A stretch of DNA of 64,000 nt from positions 1-64,000 of the forward strand of contig NZ_SADR02000009.1 of the NCBI RefSeq assembly GCF_004010325.2, read 5' to 3'. Position numbers and translations under genes: made by a program. Below are positions 55,899 to 64,000 of the stretch, in pieces. Source of the DNA: Mesorhizobium sp. M00.F.Ca.ET.216.01.1.1. Its GTDB lineage: Bacteria; Pseudomonadota; Alphaproteobacteria; Rhizobiales; Rhizobiaceae. The notes under the pieces were generated by a model. That model searched no databases and was not told the DNA's origin. It saw only the letters and a list, made by a program, of their open reading frames with translations. Position 1 is the stretch's first letter, and each line of letters starts with the position of its first letter.

Positions 55899-57083
55899 CT
55901 ACGCCAATGCTTCGGCTACGAGGGGATCAGATGGCGCCGCCAGGCCACTGAGTTTGTCGACGAAGGCCCGGCAATCGCTGCGATTGTAACTCCATGTTCG
56001 CGGGTTGCGGGCAAGCACGTCTCCGCGCAATTTCCGGAAACGATCCTCGTCCATCTTGCCGAGCGCGGACTCGAGCGCCGCGGGCGAGGCCTCAGGCAGC
56101 AAAATGCCGAGACCCTGTCGTTGGAGGAACCGCCCGGTCTCGGTGTTGCCCATCGAGATCGGCACGGCGCCGAAGCGGCAGCCTTCATAGAGGCGGTTGG
56201 GAAGCAGCCATTCGGAATTCTGCCCCTCCTCGAAAAAATCGATCGCCCAGGAAAAATGAACCTCCTGGTAGATCGCCGCCATATCCTCGGGGTTGCGGTA
56301 GGGTCCGCGAAACGAGAGCCAGGGCTCGGATTCGACGAAAGCGTGAAAATCGGGAAATTCGGACAGGGCCGGACGGCCCCTGAGGATGATCTCGAATCGC
56401 CCATCGAGCCGGCGGGAGAATTCGGCCAGAAGTTCGAGCGAGCGGCGACAGCGGAGTGCGCCGAACCAGCCGATCCGCCAAGGCGGAGCAACAGGCGTTT
56501 CCGCCCTCAATCGATCATCCGCTAGGACCGGCGCGGTTTCGAAATATTTGTTTTCGACCAACTCCACCGGCGCGGCAACCTGTCCAAAAGGCTTGAAATA
56601 GTTGGCGACGAACGCCGGCGAACTCGTGACGAGGAGCTTAACGTCCCTGGCCAGATAGCGTTCCGCGGCGCGTATCGCTTTGCCCAGATAATCGTCGCGA
56701 AGCACCAGGCGATGAATATCGAGACATTCGTAGACGATCGGTACCGCTGCCCGGAACGTCGCTCTAGCGCGCCGGGCGAGCGCCAACATTTCCAGGTTGC
56801 GCGCGATGATCAGGTCGGGCCTCGGTATTGCAGGACTCGAGGCGGCAAGCTTCGATCCGATCGAAACCATCGCCTTGGCGATCGCCGTCAGGCGCTGGCC
56901 GAATCGGCCGTCGCGCGTCGCGCCGAGGTCGATCGGCCGCAATCCATCGACGTCCGCGATCGGACTCGCGGTGCGACGGAAACCGGCTAGCGTGACCTGG
57001 GCGCCACCTGCCCTGAGCATTATGATCCGTCGGCGCACTGCCGGGTCGGAAACGTCATGCACAAGGTACAAGACATGCAGCAT
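55899..57083 (-). CDS. exoL: Glycosyltransferase, ExoL-like
   Basis: A 394-residue glycosyltransferase with a GT-B-type layout. It begins MLHVLYLVHDVSDPAVRRRI, and continues VTLAGFRRTASPIADVDGL and DLIIARNLEMLALARRAR. The donor-binding C-terminal half includes IGWFGALRCRRSLELLAEFS and the acidic FFEEGQNSEWLLPNRLYEG. The N-terminal lines resemble ExoL of Sinorhizobium meliloti, and its place before exoA fits. The start at 57083 is chosen because the 28 codons upstream are not family-like. It is the first gene of the minus-strand exo series, divergent from the pyruvyltransferase gene. Confidence 0.78.
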   Translation of the reverse strand: MLHVLYLVHDVSDPAVRRRIIMLRAGGAQVTLAGFRRTASPIADVDGLRPIDLGATRDGRFGQRLTAIAKAMVSIGSKLAASSPAIPRPDLIIARNLEMLALARRARATFRAAVPIVYECLDIHRLVLRDDYLGKAIRAAERYLARDVKLLVTSSPAFVANYFKPFGQVAAPVELVENKYFETAPVLADDRLRAETPVAPPWRIGWFGALRCRRSLELLAEFSRRLDGRFEIILRGRPALSEFPDFHAFVESEPWLSFRGPYRNPEDMAAIYQEVHFSWAIDFFEEGQNSEWLLPNRLYEGCRFGAVPISMGNTETGRFLQRQGLGILLPEASPAALESALGKMDEDRFRKLRGDVLARNPRTWSYNRSDCRAFVDKLSGLAAPSDPLVAEALA

Positions 57084-57389
57084 GAAAACTCTACCGCTGT
57101 TAGCCCGCCCATGAAGATGGTAGTACAGCCTTTGCTGCAGCGCAACATTTTTGGCGCAGCGGAGCAAAAAACAAAACGTTTTTTGTTGCGCTGCAAAATC
57201 GATGCGTTACTCTCGACCCTGCTTGAGCGCCACTCCGATTACGCGCTGACCACCCGCTCGGTTCAGCGCAAAAATGGTAACGCGGACCGTATCGGGATCG
57301 TCCTGACGCACGGATTTTGTCGGCCGCTATACCCGTCTTGAGCACCGCTGGCCCAGCCGTAGCCCTTACCCGCAAAATGAGGTGAATCC
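57084..57389. promoter_or_regulatory. Divergent exo promoter region with an extended dyad
   Basis: The 306-base gap between exoL-like and pyruvyltransferase-like genes has no gene. It contains a hairpin with arms CAAAAAAC (57165-57172) and GTTTTTTG (57178-57185), extended by GCAGCG (57156-57161) and CGCTGC (57189-57194). A competing perfect 11-base pair, TGCAGCGCAAC (57136-57146) with its complement at 57185-57195, overlaps it. This may be an operator for an exopolysaccharide regulator or a leader structure. Confidence 0.55.
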
Positions 57390-58799
57390 ATGAAGATCGC
57401 GGTCGAAAACACAGTCTGCCTGAACACAGGGGACGCAGCGATTCTCCTGGCGATTCGCCACATCCTCAAGACGGTTGCGCAAGGCGATGTTGATTTCTTC
57501 GTGTTCGACAGCCAGCCAGAGGTCGCAGCAAGGCTCTACCCGAAGCAGGAATATCCCGACCTCGAATTTCACAAGCTGCTGTCGGAGTCGCTATTCAAGT
57601 ACAAATACGGACGCGGGCTGAAGAACCTGGTCAAGCCGATCTATAACCGGCTCGTCCTTCAGGCCCTGCGTCGATTTGACCACAAAGGTGCCCTCGGCAC
57701 TTTCTTCAGCCGGAATGACCGCCGCGGTCTTGATATTTACAAAGACGCCGACCTCGTGATCACGACCGGCGGGACCTATCTCGTCGAGAACTACAATCTC
57801 GAAAGACGTCTCAACCAGTTCCGGATCGATGCGATCCTCGGCAAGGATCCGGTCTTCTTCACGCAATCGCTCGGCCCTTTCAACAAAAGCTACAACCGCC
57901 AGGAATTGGCCCCGATTTTCGACCGCAGCCCGCTCATCCTGCTGCGCGACGAACGATCCCGAAACCATATCCTCGGTCTGGTGAAAGATCCCGGCAAGTG
58001 CCACGTGGTGGCCGACGCCGTCTTTGCCCTGGCCGATACCGACAGGATCGGAAAACGTCTGGCCTCGGCCCAACCGCCAGAGACGACGGGCCGCGTCGCC
58101 ATTTCCGTTCGCCACTGGAACTACGTTAGCGATGGCGAAGGCGGCATGCGCCGCTATCTCGATTCGATCCGCGAGATCGCGACCATTCTTGTCAGGGACC
58201 ATGCCAAGGAAGTGACCTTCGTCTCCACCTGCCAGGGCGTACCCGAATACGCCCATGACGATTCCAAGACGGCACGGGCGATCGTTGCCGAGCTCGCTCC
58301 GGAGATCGCCAAACATATCACCGTGGACGCTTCGTTCCACACGCCGGACCAGCTGATGGCGTTGGTGAAAGGCTTCGACTTCGTCGTCGCCACGCGCATG
58401 CACATGATGATCATGTCGCTCTGCGTCGGCACGCCGGTGCTGCCAATCGCCTATGAATTCAAGACCAAGGAAGTCGCCAGCCGCATCGGTGTCGCCGACG
58501 TGCTGCTCGACATCGACACCGTGACGCCACAAGAGGCGAGCGAGAAGCTCGGCAGATTTGCAGGAAATCTCGACCTTTATCGCCGGACCAGCCTCCAGGC
58601 CGTCCTCGAAGAACATGCTTCGGCAATGTCGGCTGTGGAGCTGCTGGCGCCGCTGATCGCCGATCGCTCAGCGGATATTGCGAGCAGCGTTGGAAAGGGT
58701 GGTGATCAGCGCCTTGCGCGACTGGCCAAGGACAAGCATGAGGATGAGACCGATGCCGTAGTTGAGGGCAAGCGCCAGAAAGACCGCGAGCAGGTCTGA
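57390..58799 (+). CDS. Polysaccharide pyruvyl transferase family protein
   Basis: A 469-residue cytoplasmic protein of the pyruvyltransferase family (PF04230/WcaK type), which in characterised members adds ketal pyruvate to sugar residues using PEP. Family marks are VENTVCLNTGDAAILLAIRH, DLVITTGGTYLVENYNLERR, PVFFTQSLGPFN, VVADAVFALADTDR, VAISVRHWNYVSD and VVATRMHMMIMSLCVGTPVL. A GAGGTG precedes the ATG. The last ~43 residues (from SADIASSVG on) are basic and lie antisense to the 3' end of the flippase gene. They probably result from loss of an earlier stop. Its sequence is distinct from and longer than ExoV. Confidence 0.82.
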   Translation: MKIAVENTVCLNTGDAAILLAIRHILKTVAQGDVDFFVFDSQPEVAARLYPKQEYPDLEFHKLLSESLFKYKYGRGLKNLVKPIYNRLVLQALRRFDHKGALGTFFSRNDRRGLDIYKDADLVITTGGTYLVENYNLERRLNQFRIDAILGKDPVFFTQSLGPFNKSYNRQELAPIFDRSPLILLRDERSRNHILGLVKDPGKCHVVADAVFALADTDRIGKRLASAQPPETTGRVAISVRHWNYVSDGEGGMRRYLDSIREIATILVRDHAKEVTFVSTCQGVPEYAHDDSKTARAIVAELAPEIAKHITVDASFHTPDQLMALVKGFDFVVATRMHMMIMSLCVGTPVLPIAYEFKTKEVASRIGVADVLLDIDTVTPQEASEKLGRFAGNLDLYRRTSLQAVLEEHASAMSAVELLAPLIADRSADIASSVGKGGDQRLARLAKDKHEDETDAVVEGKRQKDREQV

Positions 58800-60131
58800 A
58801 TGGCCGGTCAGCGACACCGGCAGCCATTGGTACGCGAGCCAGGCGAGCAGTGACGAGACGATGAAAAGCCCCTGCATGACCAGGAAGTCTGCCGCAGTCA
58901 CCGGGCCGACGCGATGTACCAGCACCGCAAGCACCGGCACGCGCAGCACGTAACCGCTGATGGCATAGGCCGCGGCAACGCCGACGGCGCCCCAGTGCAA
59001 GCCGATGATGAAGGCGGCAACGGTGGTCAGCGACGAATAAATACCCCACTGGAACATAGTCTTCGTCCTGCCCTGGCAGATGAATATCCATCCGGTCGTG
59101 CTTGAAACGGACTGGATCAGGCTGGCGATGCCCAGCCAGGCGAAAATCGGCGCCACCGCCGTCCAGCGCTCGCCGAAGAGCAGCCCCACCACCTGCTCGG
59201 AGGTCAGCGTCAGCGCCGCGATGCCGGGCATGGTAACGGCCGCCAGCATCCAGTTGGTCCTGACATAGATGTCGCGAAACCGAGCCTTGTCCTCATGGAT
59301 GCGGCTAAGCAGCGGCACCATCACGCGTGTCAGCGGCTGGTTGATGTTCTGCAGCGGGAACAGCAGCAGCTTGTAGGCACGGTCGTAATAACCCAGCTCG
59401 ACCGCGCCCGAATATTTTCCGATGAGGATGTTGTCGAGATTGCGCGAGAAGAAGTTGGCAAGGTTGAAGCCCGTCAAATTGGCGCCGAACGACAATATGT
59501 CGGCATCGACTTTCAGGTCGGGCCGCGACGGCGTCCATCGCGCCACCCGCCATGCGGCCGCCAGCGCGACAACAGCAGAGACCGCCGGGCCGATAACCAG
59601 CGACCAGTAGCCAAGCCCCGCATAGGCAGCAAGCGCTGCGGCCAGGAAACCGGCGGCGGCGCTTACTACATCGTTTATTGCAAGCTGGCCGAATTGCAGG
59701 TGGCGGTTCATCAGCGCCAGCGGTACCGCGGCAACGCTGCCGAGGAGCAGCGGCAAGGCAGAGCCAAGGGTGATTCCGGACATGCGCTGATCGCCGTAGA
59801 ACGCGGCGATGGCGGGCGCCATGCCAGCCACCACCACGGTGCTGCCCAGCCCGACGAGCGCGCTGATCCAGAATACCTGGTTGAGCTGCTGCTCGCTGAT
59901 GTTCTTGCGCTGAACGACTGCCTGTTGGAGACCGAGATTTTGAAGCAGTCCGACAAAGGCCACGATCGGTCCGACGGAAGCCACCAGACCGAAATCTTCG
60001 GGAACGAGCAGGCGGGCAAGTATGATGACGGAGAGAAACTGGATCGCCATCTTGAAGCCTTGCGCGCCAATCGTTACCACTCCGCCGCGCAATGCGACAC
60101 GACCGAATTGGGGGGGCGGATTGGCGTTCAT
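58668..60131 (-). CDS. Wzx/ExoT-like polysaccharide flippase
   Basis: A 487-residue membrane protein of the MOP/PST exporter superfamily with about 12-14 helices. It begins FGRVALRGGVVTIGAQGFKM, then AIQFLSVIILARLLVPEDFG, the hallmark of ExoT/WzxC-type lipid-linked repeat-unit flippases, and later has LNQVFWISALVG and NFFSRNLDNILIGKYSGAVE. The start at 60131 overlaps the stop of the upstream glycosyltransferase by four bases. Its 3' end overlaps the oppositely oriented pyruvyltransferase gene by 132 bases. It would flip lipid-linked oligosaccharides to the periplasm. Confidence 0.88.
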   Translation of the reverse strand: MNANPPPQFGRVALRGGVVTIGAQGFKMAIQFLSVIILARLLVPEDFGLVASVGPIVAFVGLLQNLGLQQAVVQRKNISEQQLNQVFWISALVGLGSTVVVAGMAPAIAAFYGDQRMSGITLGSALPLLLGSVAAVPLALMNRHLQFGQLAINDVVSAAAGFLAAALAAYAGLGYWSLVIGPAVSAVVALAAAWRVARWTPSRPDLKVDADILSFGANLTGFNLANFFSRNLDNILIGKYSGAVELGYYDRAYKLLLFPLQNINQPLTRVMVPLLSRIHEDKARFRDIYVRTNWMLAAVTMPGIAALTLTSEQVVGLLFGERWTAVAPIFAWLGIASLIQSVSSTTGWIFICQGRTKTMFQWGIYSSLTTVAAFIIGLHWGAVGVAAAYAISGYVLRVPVLAVLVHRVGPVTAADFLVMQGLFIVSSLLAWLAYQWLPVSLTGHSDLLAVFLALALNYGIGLILMLVLGQSRKALITTLSNAARNIR

Positions 60132-61297
60132 GCGCAGAGCCTGGCTTCGCCCAGCTGCGTGACGATCTGCGAAAAACGTTCGTTCAGCACATCTGCGTTG
60201 AAATCTTGCTCGACCTTGCGGCGTGCGGCAAGGGCGATACGCTCGCATTCCTCCGGGTGCTCGGCCACCCAGACCAGCTTGGCGGCAAGCGCTGGAACGT
60301 TTCGCTCCGGCGCGAGGAAACCTGTCTTGTGATCCTCGATCAGCTCGGGAATCCCCGAATGATATGTGCTGACCACAATCAGTCCGGCAGCCATCGCTTC
60401 CATCAAGGCAACCGGAATACCCTCCAGATCGCCATCGCGCGCAGCAACGCTGGGTAGCAGGAACACATGGGCGTCGCGCAGGCGCTGCTTGACTTCGACG
60501 TGCGGACGCGGCCCCAGGAAGGTCACCCTGTCGGCGATGCCGAGTTCTGCGGCGATCACCTTCAACGCCTCCAGCAGTTCGCCGCCGCCGATCACCGAAT
60601 AGACCCAGTCGCGTTGCGGCAGGCTGGCGAGCGCGCGAAGCGCATATTCGATGCCCTTCTTTTCGGTCAGGCGGCAGACGGAGATGAACGACAGTGTGCC
60701 CTTGTCCCAGGAGCGCCACCGATAGTCGATGTCACCCGGCCGAACGCCCATATGATGAACCATGACCTGCGCCGGCGGTGCACCGACCTCGATCAAGGCA
60801 TCGCGGAAAAACGCGTTCACCGGCAGTTGCAGAACCCCTTTTTCGAAGACGTCCTTGTAGCGCGTGAGCGTGTTGTCATGCAGCGGCTCGCCGACATCGC
60901 GGCCGTGGAATATGGTCACCAGCGGAGCGGAAATCCTGCCCCGTTTCATGGCGCGGGCGACGCGCATGCCGTTGGTGCCAAAATGAGCGACGATCACGTC
61001 GGCGTTCTGCAATTTACGCGCATGGGCGATGTCGATAGCGGTCGAGAGCTTATCCCAGAACCTGCCGGACCATTTTCTGAGCAGTGGGCGATAGCGACCC
61101 AGACCACCCCACCAGCATACGACCTTTCCAGGCAGTGCCTGCCAGCGCGGATCGTCGATATTGCTGTCCTTGCCGAAGGAAGTCTCGTTGCAGATGACGC
61201 CGACTTCCATTCCGTGCTCAAGGCATCCGGCTATCTGGTCGAGGACGAAAGTCTCCGACAATGAGGGGAACTTGTCGACTACAAAGCAAACCTTCAC
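60128..61297 (-). CDS. GT4 glycosyltransferase (WcaL/AmsK-like)
   Basis: A 389-residue GT-B glycosyltransferase. It begins VKVCFVVDKFPSLSETFVLD. The segment ADVIVAHFGTNGMRVARAM and the N-domain IFHGRDVGEPLHDNTLTRYK resemble colanic-acid WcaL/AmsK enzymes. The donor site includes FISVCRLTEKKGIEYALRAL and the E-x7-E region DLEGIPVALMEAMAAGLIVV. The GTG start at 61297 is favoured: the frame open to 61462 passes through a palindromic repeat and gives an acidic unstructured leader not expected in the family. It is coupled to the flippase gene. The sugar is unknown. Confidence 0.85.
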   Translation of the reverse strand: MKVCFVVDKFPSLSETFVLDQIAGCLEHGMEVGVICNETSFGKDSNIDDPRWQALPGKVVCWWGGLGRYRPLLRKWSGRFWDKLSTAIDIAHARKLQNADVIVAHFGTNGMRVARAMKRGRISAPLVTIFHGRDVGEPLHDNTLTRYKDVFEKGVLQLPVNAFFRDALIEVGAPPAQVMVHHMGVRPGDIDYRWRSWDKGTLSFISVCRLTEKKGIEYALRALASLPQRDWVYSVIGGGELLEALKVIAAELGIADRVTFLGPRPHVEVKQRLRDAHVFLLPSVAARDGDLEGIPVALMEAMAAGLIVVSTYHSGIPELIEDHKTGFLAPERNVPALAAKLVWVAEHPEECERIALAARRKVEQDFNADVLNERFSQIVTQLGEARLCA

Positions 61298-61407
61298 CGA
61301 TTTGATAGTCTTTCGGTCGGCCGGATTCGCTACACCAGAGCGGCGACCTTCAAGTCGAGTCGTTTCGGCCGCTCCACCTTCCTGTTCTTCTTGTTCCTCT
61401 AGTTCGA

Positions 61408-61450
61408 GCACTGGATTGTCGCAACCGGTTCCCACTTTTGGGTCCAATGC
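61408..61450. repeat. Diverged REP-like palindrome
   Basis: GCACTGGA (61408-61415) and TCCAATGC (61443-61450), one mismatch apart, enclose CAACCGGTTCCCACTTTTGG. The core resembles the GTGGGAACCGG segment of dispersed rhizobial palindromes. It lies between two co-oriented glycosyltransferase genes and argues against coding use of this stretch. Confidence 0.5.
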
Positions 61451-61451
61451 T

Positions 61452-62531
61452 TTAGGCGGCACGTTCCAGGCCGCTTCGCCTGGCGTTGTCGAGAACGTTC
61501 AGGAACGTCGCGAATTGGCTGTCTGGGTTCATCTGCGGCCGCTCAGAAAACCGCTGCGCCGCCGTCGACAGCCTGTCGTATTCGGCCTTGTCGCTCCACA
61601 ATCGCTTGACCGCCGCGACCCAGTCGTTGAGCGGAGCGTCGTAGTCGAGCACCACGCCGCCAGTGCCAATCGCTTCCGGTAAGCCGCCGCGCCGGGATCC
61701 AACGACAGGAATGCCGCTGCAATGGGCTTCGGATGCCACCCGGCCCCAGGCCTCTTCCCATTTGCTGGGCGCAAGCAGGATCTTGGTGCGGCCATAGACT
61801 GTTTTCATATCGCTGGTACGGCCCTCCAAGGTAATGTTGCCGAACGGGGCGATCGTCTGTTCGATCTGCGCACGGTGGTCATCGTCAAGCTTCCAGCTCT
61901 CGACGAACAGGAACGGGATTTCGGGACATTCGCCGGCAATGCGCACGGCGAGTTCGAAGCCTTTTTCATTGTAAGGATTGATCAAGGTGACGAATTCACC
62001 GGTCGTCGGGGTGCTGTAAAGCCCGGGATTGATGGTCGGCGGGATCACGATCGAGTCGATGCCGAACTTTTCCTTGTAGGTGCGCGCGGTAAATTCGGAG
62101 TTGGCGATGTAGAGCGCCGAATGCAGCTCGCGCAGGTCACCGGCCAGTTCGTGGAATTCGACATTCCTCAGATAGACGACCAGCGGCACGCCCAGCGCCT
62201 GCAGCTCCCTTCCGATCGGCACCGACTTGTGGCACTGCACGACCGCGACATCAGGACTAAGCCTTTCGACCGCGAAGCCTGCTGCTTCCCATGGGAACCA
62301 CGCCCGCACCACCGGATAGCCCGGAAAATTGTCGATGACCGCGCGCTGGCGAAGCAGCTTCATCTTGGCGCGTGCCTTGAACCCGAAGATACCTTCGCCG
62401 AACAGCGCCGCCAGAACGGAGGCTTCATGGCCGTGCTCGCGCAATTGCTCGACCAGATGGTGTGTGCTCGACTGAACGCCACCGCTGAATTGCGGCGTGT
62501 AGCCGTTGCCGCCTGCAAACAGAACTTTCAT
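61452..62531 (-). CDS. GT4 glycosyltransferase
   Basis: A 359-residue GT-B fold glycosyltransferase of family 4. The acceptor domain begins MKVLFAGGNGYTPQFSGGVQ, followed by SSTHHLVEQLREHGHEASVL. The interdomain region has YIANSEFTARTYKEKFGIDS. The donor domain has TLINPYNEKGFELAVRIAGE, LLAPSKWEEAWGRVASEAHC (an E-x7-E-like arrangement) and IPVVGSRRGGLPEAI. An AAGGAG lies nine bases before the ATG at 62531. It follows the UDP-glucose dehydrogenase gene after 31 bases and so probably shares its transcript. Donor and acceptor sugars are unknown; UDP-glucuronate is one possibility from context. Confidence 0.87.
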   Translation of the reverse strand: MKVLFAGGNGYTPQFSGGVQSSTHHLVEQLREHGHEASVLAALFGEGIFGFKARAKMKLLRQRAVIDNFPGYPVVRAWFPWEAAGFAVERLSPDVAVVQCHKSVPIGRELQALGVPLVVYLRNVEFHELAGDLRELHSALYIANSEFTARTYKEKFGIDSIVIPPTINPGLYSTPTTGEFVTLINPYNEKGFELAVRIAGECPEIPFLFVESWKLDDDHRAQIEQTIAPFGNITLEGRTSDMKTVYGRTKILLAPSKWEEAWGRVASEAHCSGIPVVGSRRGGLPEAIGTGGVVLDYDAPLNDWVAAVKRLWSDKAEYDRLSTAAQRFSERPQMNPDSQFATFLNVLDNARRSGLERAA

Positions 62532-62562
62532 GGGCTTGGCTCCTTGTTGTGCTGCCCTGTCG

Positions 62563-63894
62563 TTATGCCGCCATCCTGCCAATGCTGTGGTATTCGATGC
62601 CGTGGCGAGCGATGACCTTCGGGTCGTACAGATTGCGGCCGTCGAAGATGATCGGCGTGGTCAGCGCATCCTTCAGTGCGTCGAAGGACGGCGCGCGGAA
62701 GCTCTTCCATTCGGTTGCAATCAGCAGCGCATCGGCGCCGCGCAGCGCAGCCTCCTTGGTGCCGCACAACAGCAGGTCGTCGCGCTGTCCATAGATGGCC
62801 TGGCATTCCTGCATCGCCTCGGGGTCATAGGCCTGCACCTTGGCGCCGGCCTTCCAGAGCGCCTCCATCAGGGTCCGTGCCGGAGCCTCCCGCATGTCGT
62901 CGGTGTTGGGCTTGAAGGCCAGGCCCCACAGGGCAAAGGTCTTGCCCTTGAGATTGCCCTTGAAGCAGCGGTTCACCTTATCGAACAGAACCGACTTCTG
63001 CTCGTTGTTGCGCTCCTCGACCGCGCGCAGCAGCTTGGCGTCGAACTTGACGCCTTCGGCGGTCCTGATCAGGGCGCGCACATCCTTCGGGAAGCACGAG
63101 CCGCCATAGCCCAGACCAGGGTAGATGAAGTGATAGCCGATGCGCGGATCGCTGCCGATGCCCTTGCGGACTTCCTCGATGTCGGCGCCTAGCTGTTCGG
63201 CCAGATTGGCCATCTCGTTCATGAAACTGATCTTGGTCGCCAGCATGCAATTGGCGGCGTATTTGGTGAATTCGGCGCTGCGCACGTCCATCACGATCAT
63301 CTTCTCGTGGTTGCGGTTGAACGGGGCGTAAAGCTCGCGCATGATCGCCGCTGTCTCCTCGCTGCTGGTGCCGACGATGATACGATCCGGTTTCATGCAG
63401 TCGGCAACCGCAGAGCCTTCCTTGAGAAATTCCGGATTGGAAGCAACATCGAAAGTCAGATCGTCGCGCCCGCGCGCCTTCAGCGTCTCGGCGATCCTGG
63501 CCTTGACTTTCTCGCAGGTGCCGACCGGCACGGTCGACTTGCCGACGACGATCTTGGGCGCCTCCATCTCGCGGCCAATGGCCTCGGCAACCGCCAGCAC
63601 ATATTTGAGGTCGGCCGAACCATCCTCGCCGGGTGGTGTGCCAACTGCGATCATCTGGATATCGCCATGCTTGACCGCGGCCGCAGCATCGGTGGTGAAT
63701 TTAATGCGGCCGGCGGCGTAGTTCTCCTTGACGAGATTTTCGAGCCCAGGTTCGAAGATCGGGACAAAGCCCTGGTTGAGCCGTTCGACTTTCTTCTCGT
63801 CGACATCGACGCACACCACGTGGTGCCCGACTTCCGCAAGCACGGCGGCCTGCACGAGACCCACATAGCCTATTCCAAAGACCGTCAAGTTCAT
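62563..63894 (-). CDS. ugd: UDP-glucose 6-dehydrogenase
   Basis: A 443-residue enzyme oxidising UDP-glucose twice with NAD+ to UDP-glucuronate. The N-terminal NAD-binding motif is [19 protein letters not shown] (~6-24). [15 protein letters not shown] and [12 protein letters not shown] follow. The catalytic Cys is in [13 protein letters not shown] (~260). The C-terminal UDP-binding domain includes [19 protein letters not shown] and YDPEAM. Length is normal. In rhizobia the homologue is also called rkpK. It probably provides glucuronate for the polysaccharide made by the adjoining glycosyltransferases. A short dyad (CGGACC/GGTCCG, 63920-63936) lies upstream of the start. Confidence 0.95.
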   Translation of the reverse strand: MNLTVFGIGYVGLVQAAVLAEVGHHVVCVDVDEKKVERLNQGFVPIFEPGLENLVKENYAAGRIKFTTDAAAAVKHGDIQMIAVGTPPGEDGSADLKYVLAVAEAIGREMEAPKIVVGKSTVPVGTCEKVKARIAETLKARGRDDLTFDVASNPEFLKEGSAVADCMKPDRIIVGTSSEETAAIMRELYAPFNRNHEKMIVMDVRSAEFTKYAANCMLATKISFMNEMANLAEQLGADIEEVRKGIGSDPRIGYHFIYPGLGYGGSCFPKDVRALIRTAEGVKFDAKLLRAVEERNNEQKSVLFDKVNRCFKGNLKGKTFALWGLAFKPNTDDMREAPARTLMEALWKAGAKVQAYDPEAMQECQAIYGQRDDLLLCGTKEAALRGADALLIATEWKSFRAPSFDALKDALTTPIIFDGRNLYDPKVIARHGIEYHSIGRMAA

Positions 63895-64000
63895 TCGGTT
63901 TGGTTCCTGTTCAATATCTCGGACCTCTTTGGTCCGGCCGGTTCAGATGTGCGTTATCGAGTTACTTTATGCTGCATGCCAGCGACTCCGGGAACTGGCA

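Noticed and set aside
61298..61462. N-terminal extension of the GT4 glycosyltransferase starting at 61462
   Set aside because: The extension runs through a REP-like palindrome and gives a Glu-rich, non-conserved leader; the family sequence starts at the GTG at 61297.
63920..63936. Hairpin CGGACC/GGTCCG upstream of ugd as a terminator
   Set aside because: The stem is only six base pairs and has no following T-run in either direction.

Overview
The window looks like a chromosomal segment of a GC-rich rhizobial alphaproteobacterium, most likely Mesorhizobium or a close relative. This rests on a Porin_2-type porin, the ActS/ActR redox pair beside hrpB, an MmcB-family repair protein, an Irr-like iron-control motif, the exoL-A-M-O-N-P succinoglycan gene order, and several intergenic palindromes of the type common in Mesorhizobium and Rhizobium genomes. 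No rRNA, tRNA or CRISPR array was seen. All family names come from reading the translated sequence; no database search was run.

Layout. 1-2.77 kb is a graveyard of insertion sequences (frameshifted IS91-type transposase, truncated IS5-type transposase, decayed IS481-type integrase) with two small hypothetical genes and a palindromic repeat. 2.8-8.2 kb holds an EI24/CysZ-like membrane protein and an EamA exporter, a PfkB sugar/nucleoside kinase, an orphan MbcA/ParS-like protein and a porin. 8.2-25.8 kb is a housekeeping block (maeB, mutS, glnD, murJ, trpS, a universal stress protein, a NifU-like Fe-S protein). It is interrupted between mutS and glnD by about 5.5 kb of accessory genes: an NTF2-like/TetR pair with a clear operator, an aldo/keto reductase, and a copper P-type ATPase plus DUF305 pair with a CueR/HmrR-type operator. 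25.9-35.1 kb carries an L,D-transpeptidase, mmcB, nhaA, actR, actS, hrpB (with a palindromic repeat inserted in frame), an EamA transporter and a PIG-L deacetylase.

35.2-45.3 kb is a tightly overlapping operon of twelve genes: a carbohydrate ABC importer (binding protein, two permeases, a small membrane protein, two ATPases), then dhaL, a DhaM-type IIA, an HPr, a full-length Enzyme I, an uncharacterised HTH-like protein and dhaK. It appears to couple ABC import of a triose or polyol to a PEP-dependent dihydroxyacetone kinase with its own phosphorelay. An array of GTTTAGT/ACTAAAC half-sites lies upstream. This is the most system-like novelty in the window.

45.4-49.4 kb contains a 38-residue membrane peptide, a DUF2259 protein, prpE and a metallophosphatase. 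49.4-64 kb is a polysaccharide region. exoL-A-M-O-N-P-like genes run on the minus strand, followed by a pyruvyltransferase-family gene on the plus strand. A second minus-strand group (UDP-glucose dehydrogenase, two GT4 glycosyltransferases, a Wzx/ExoT-like flippase) completes it. Together these would make sugar nucleotides, assemble repeat units, flip them and control chain length.
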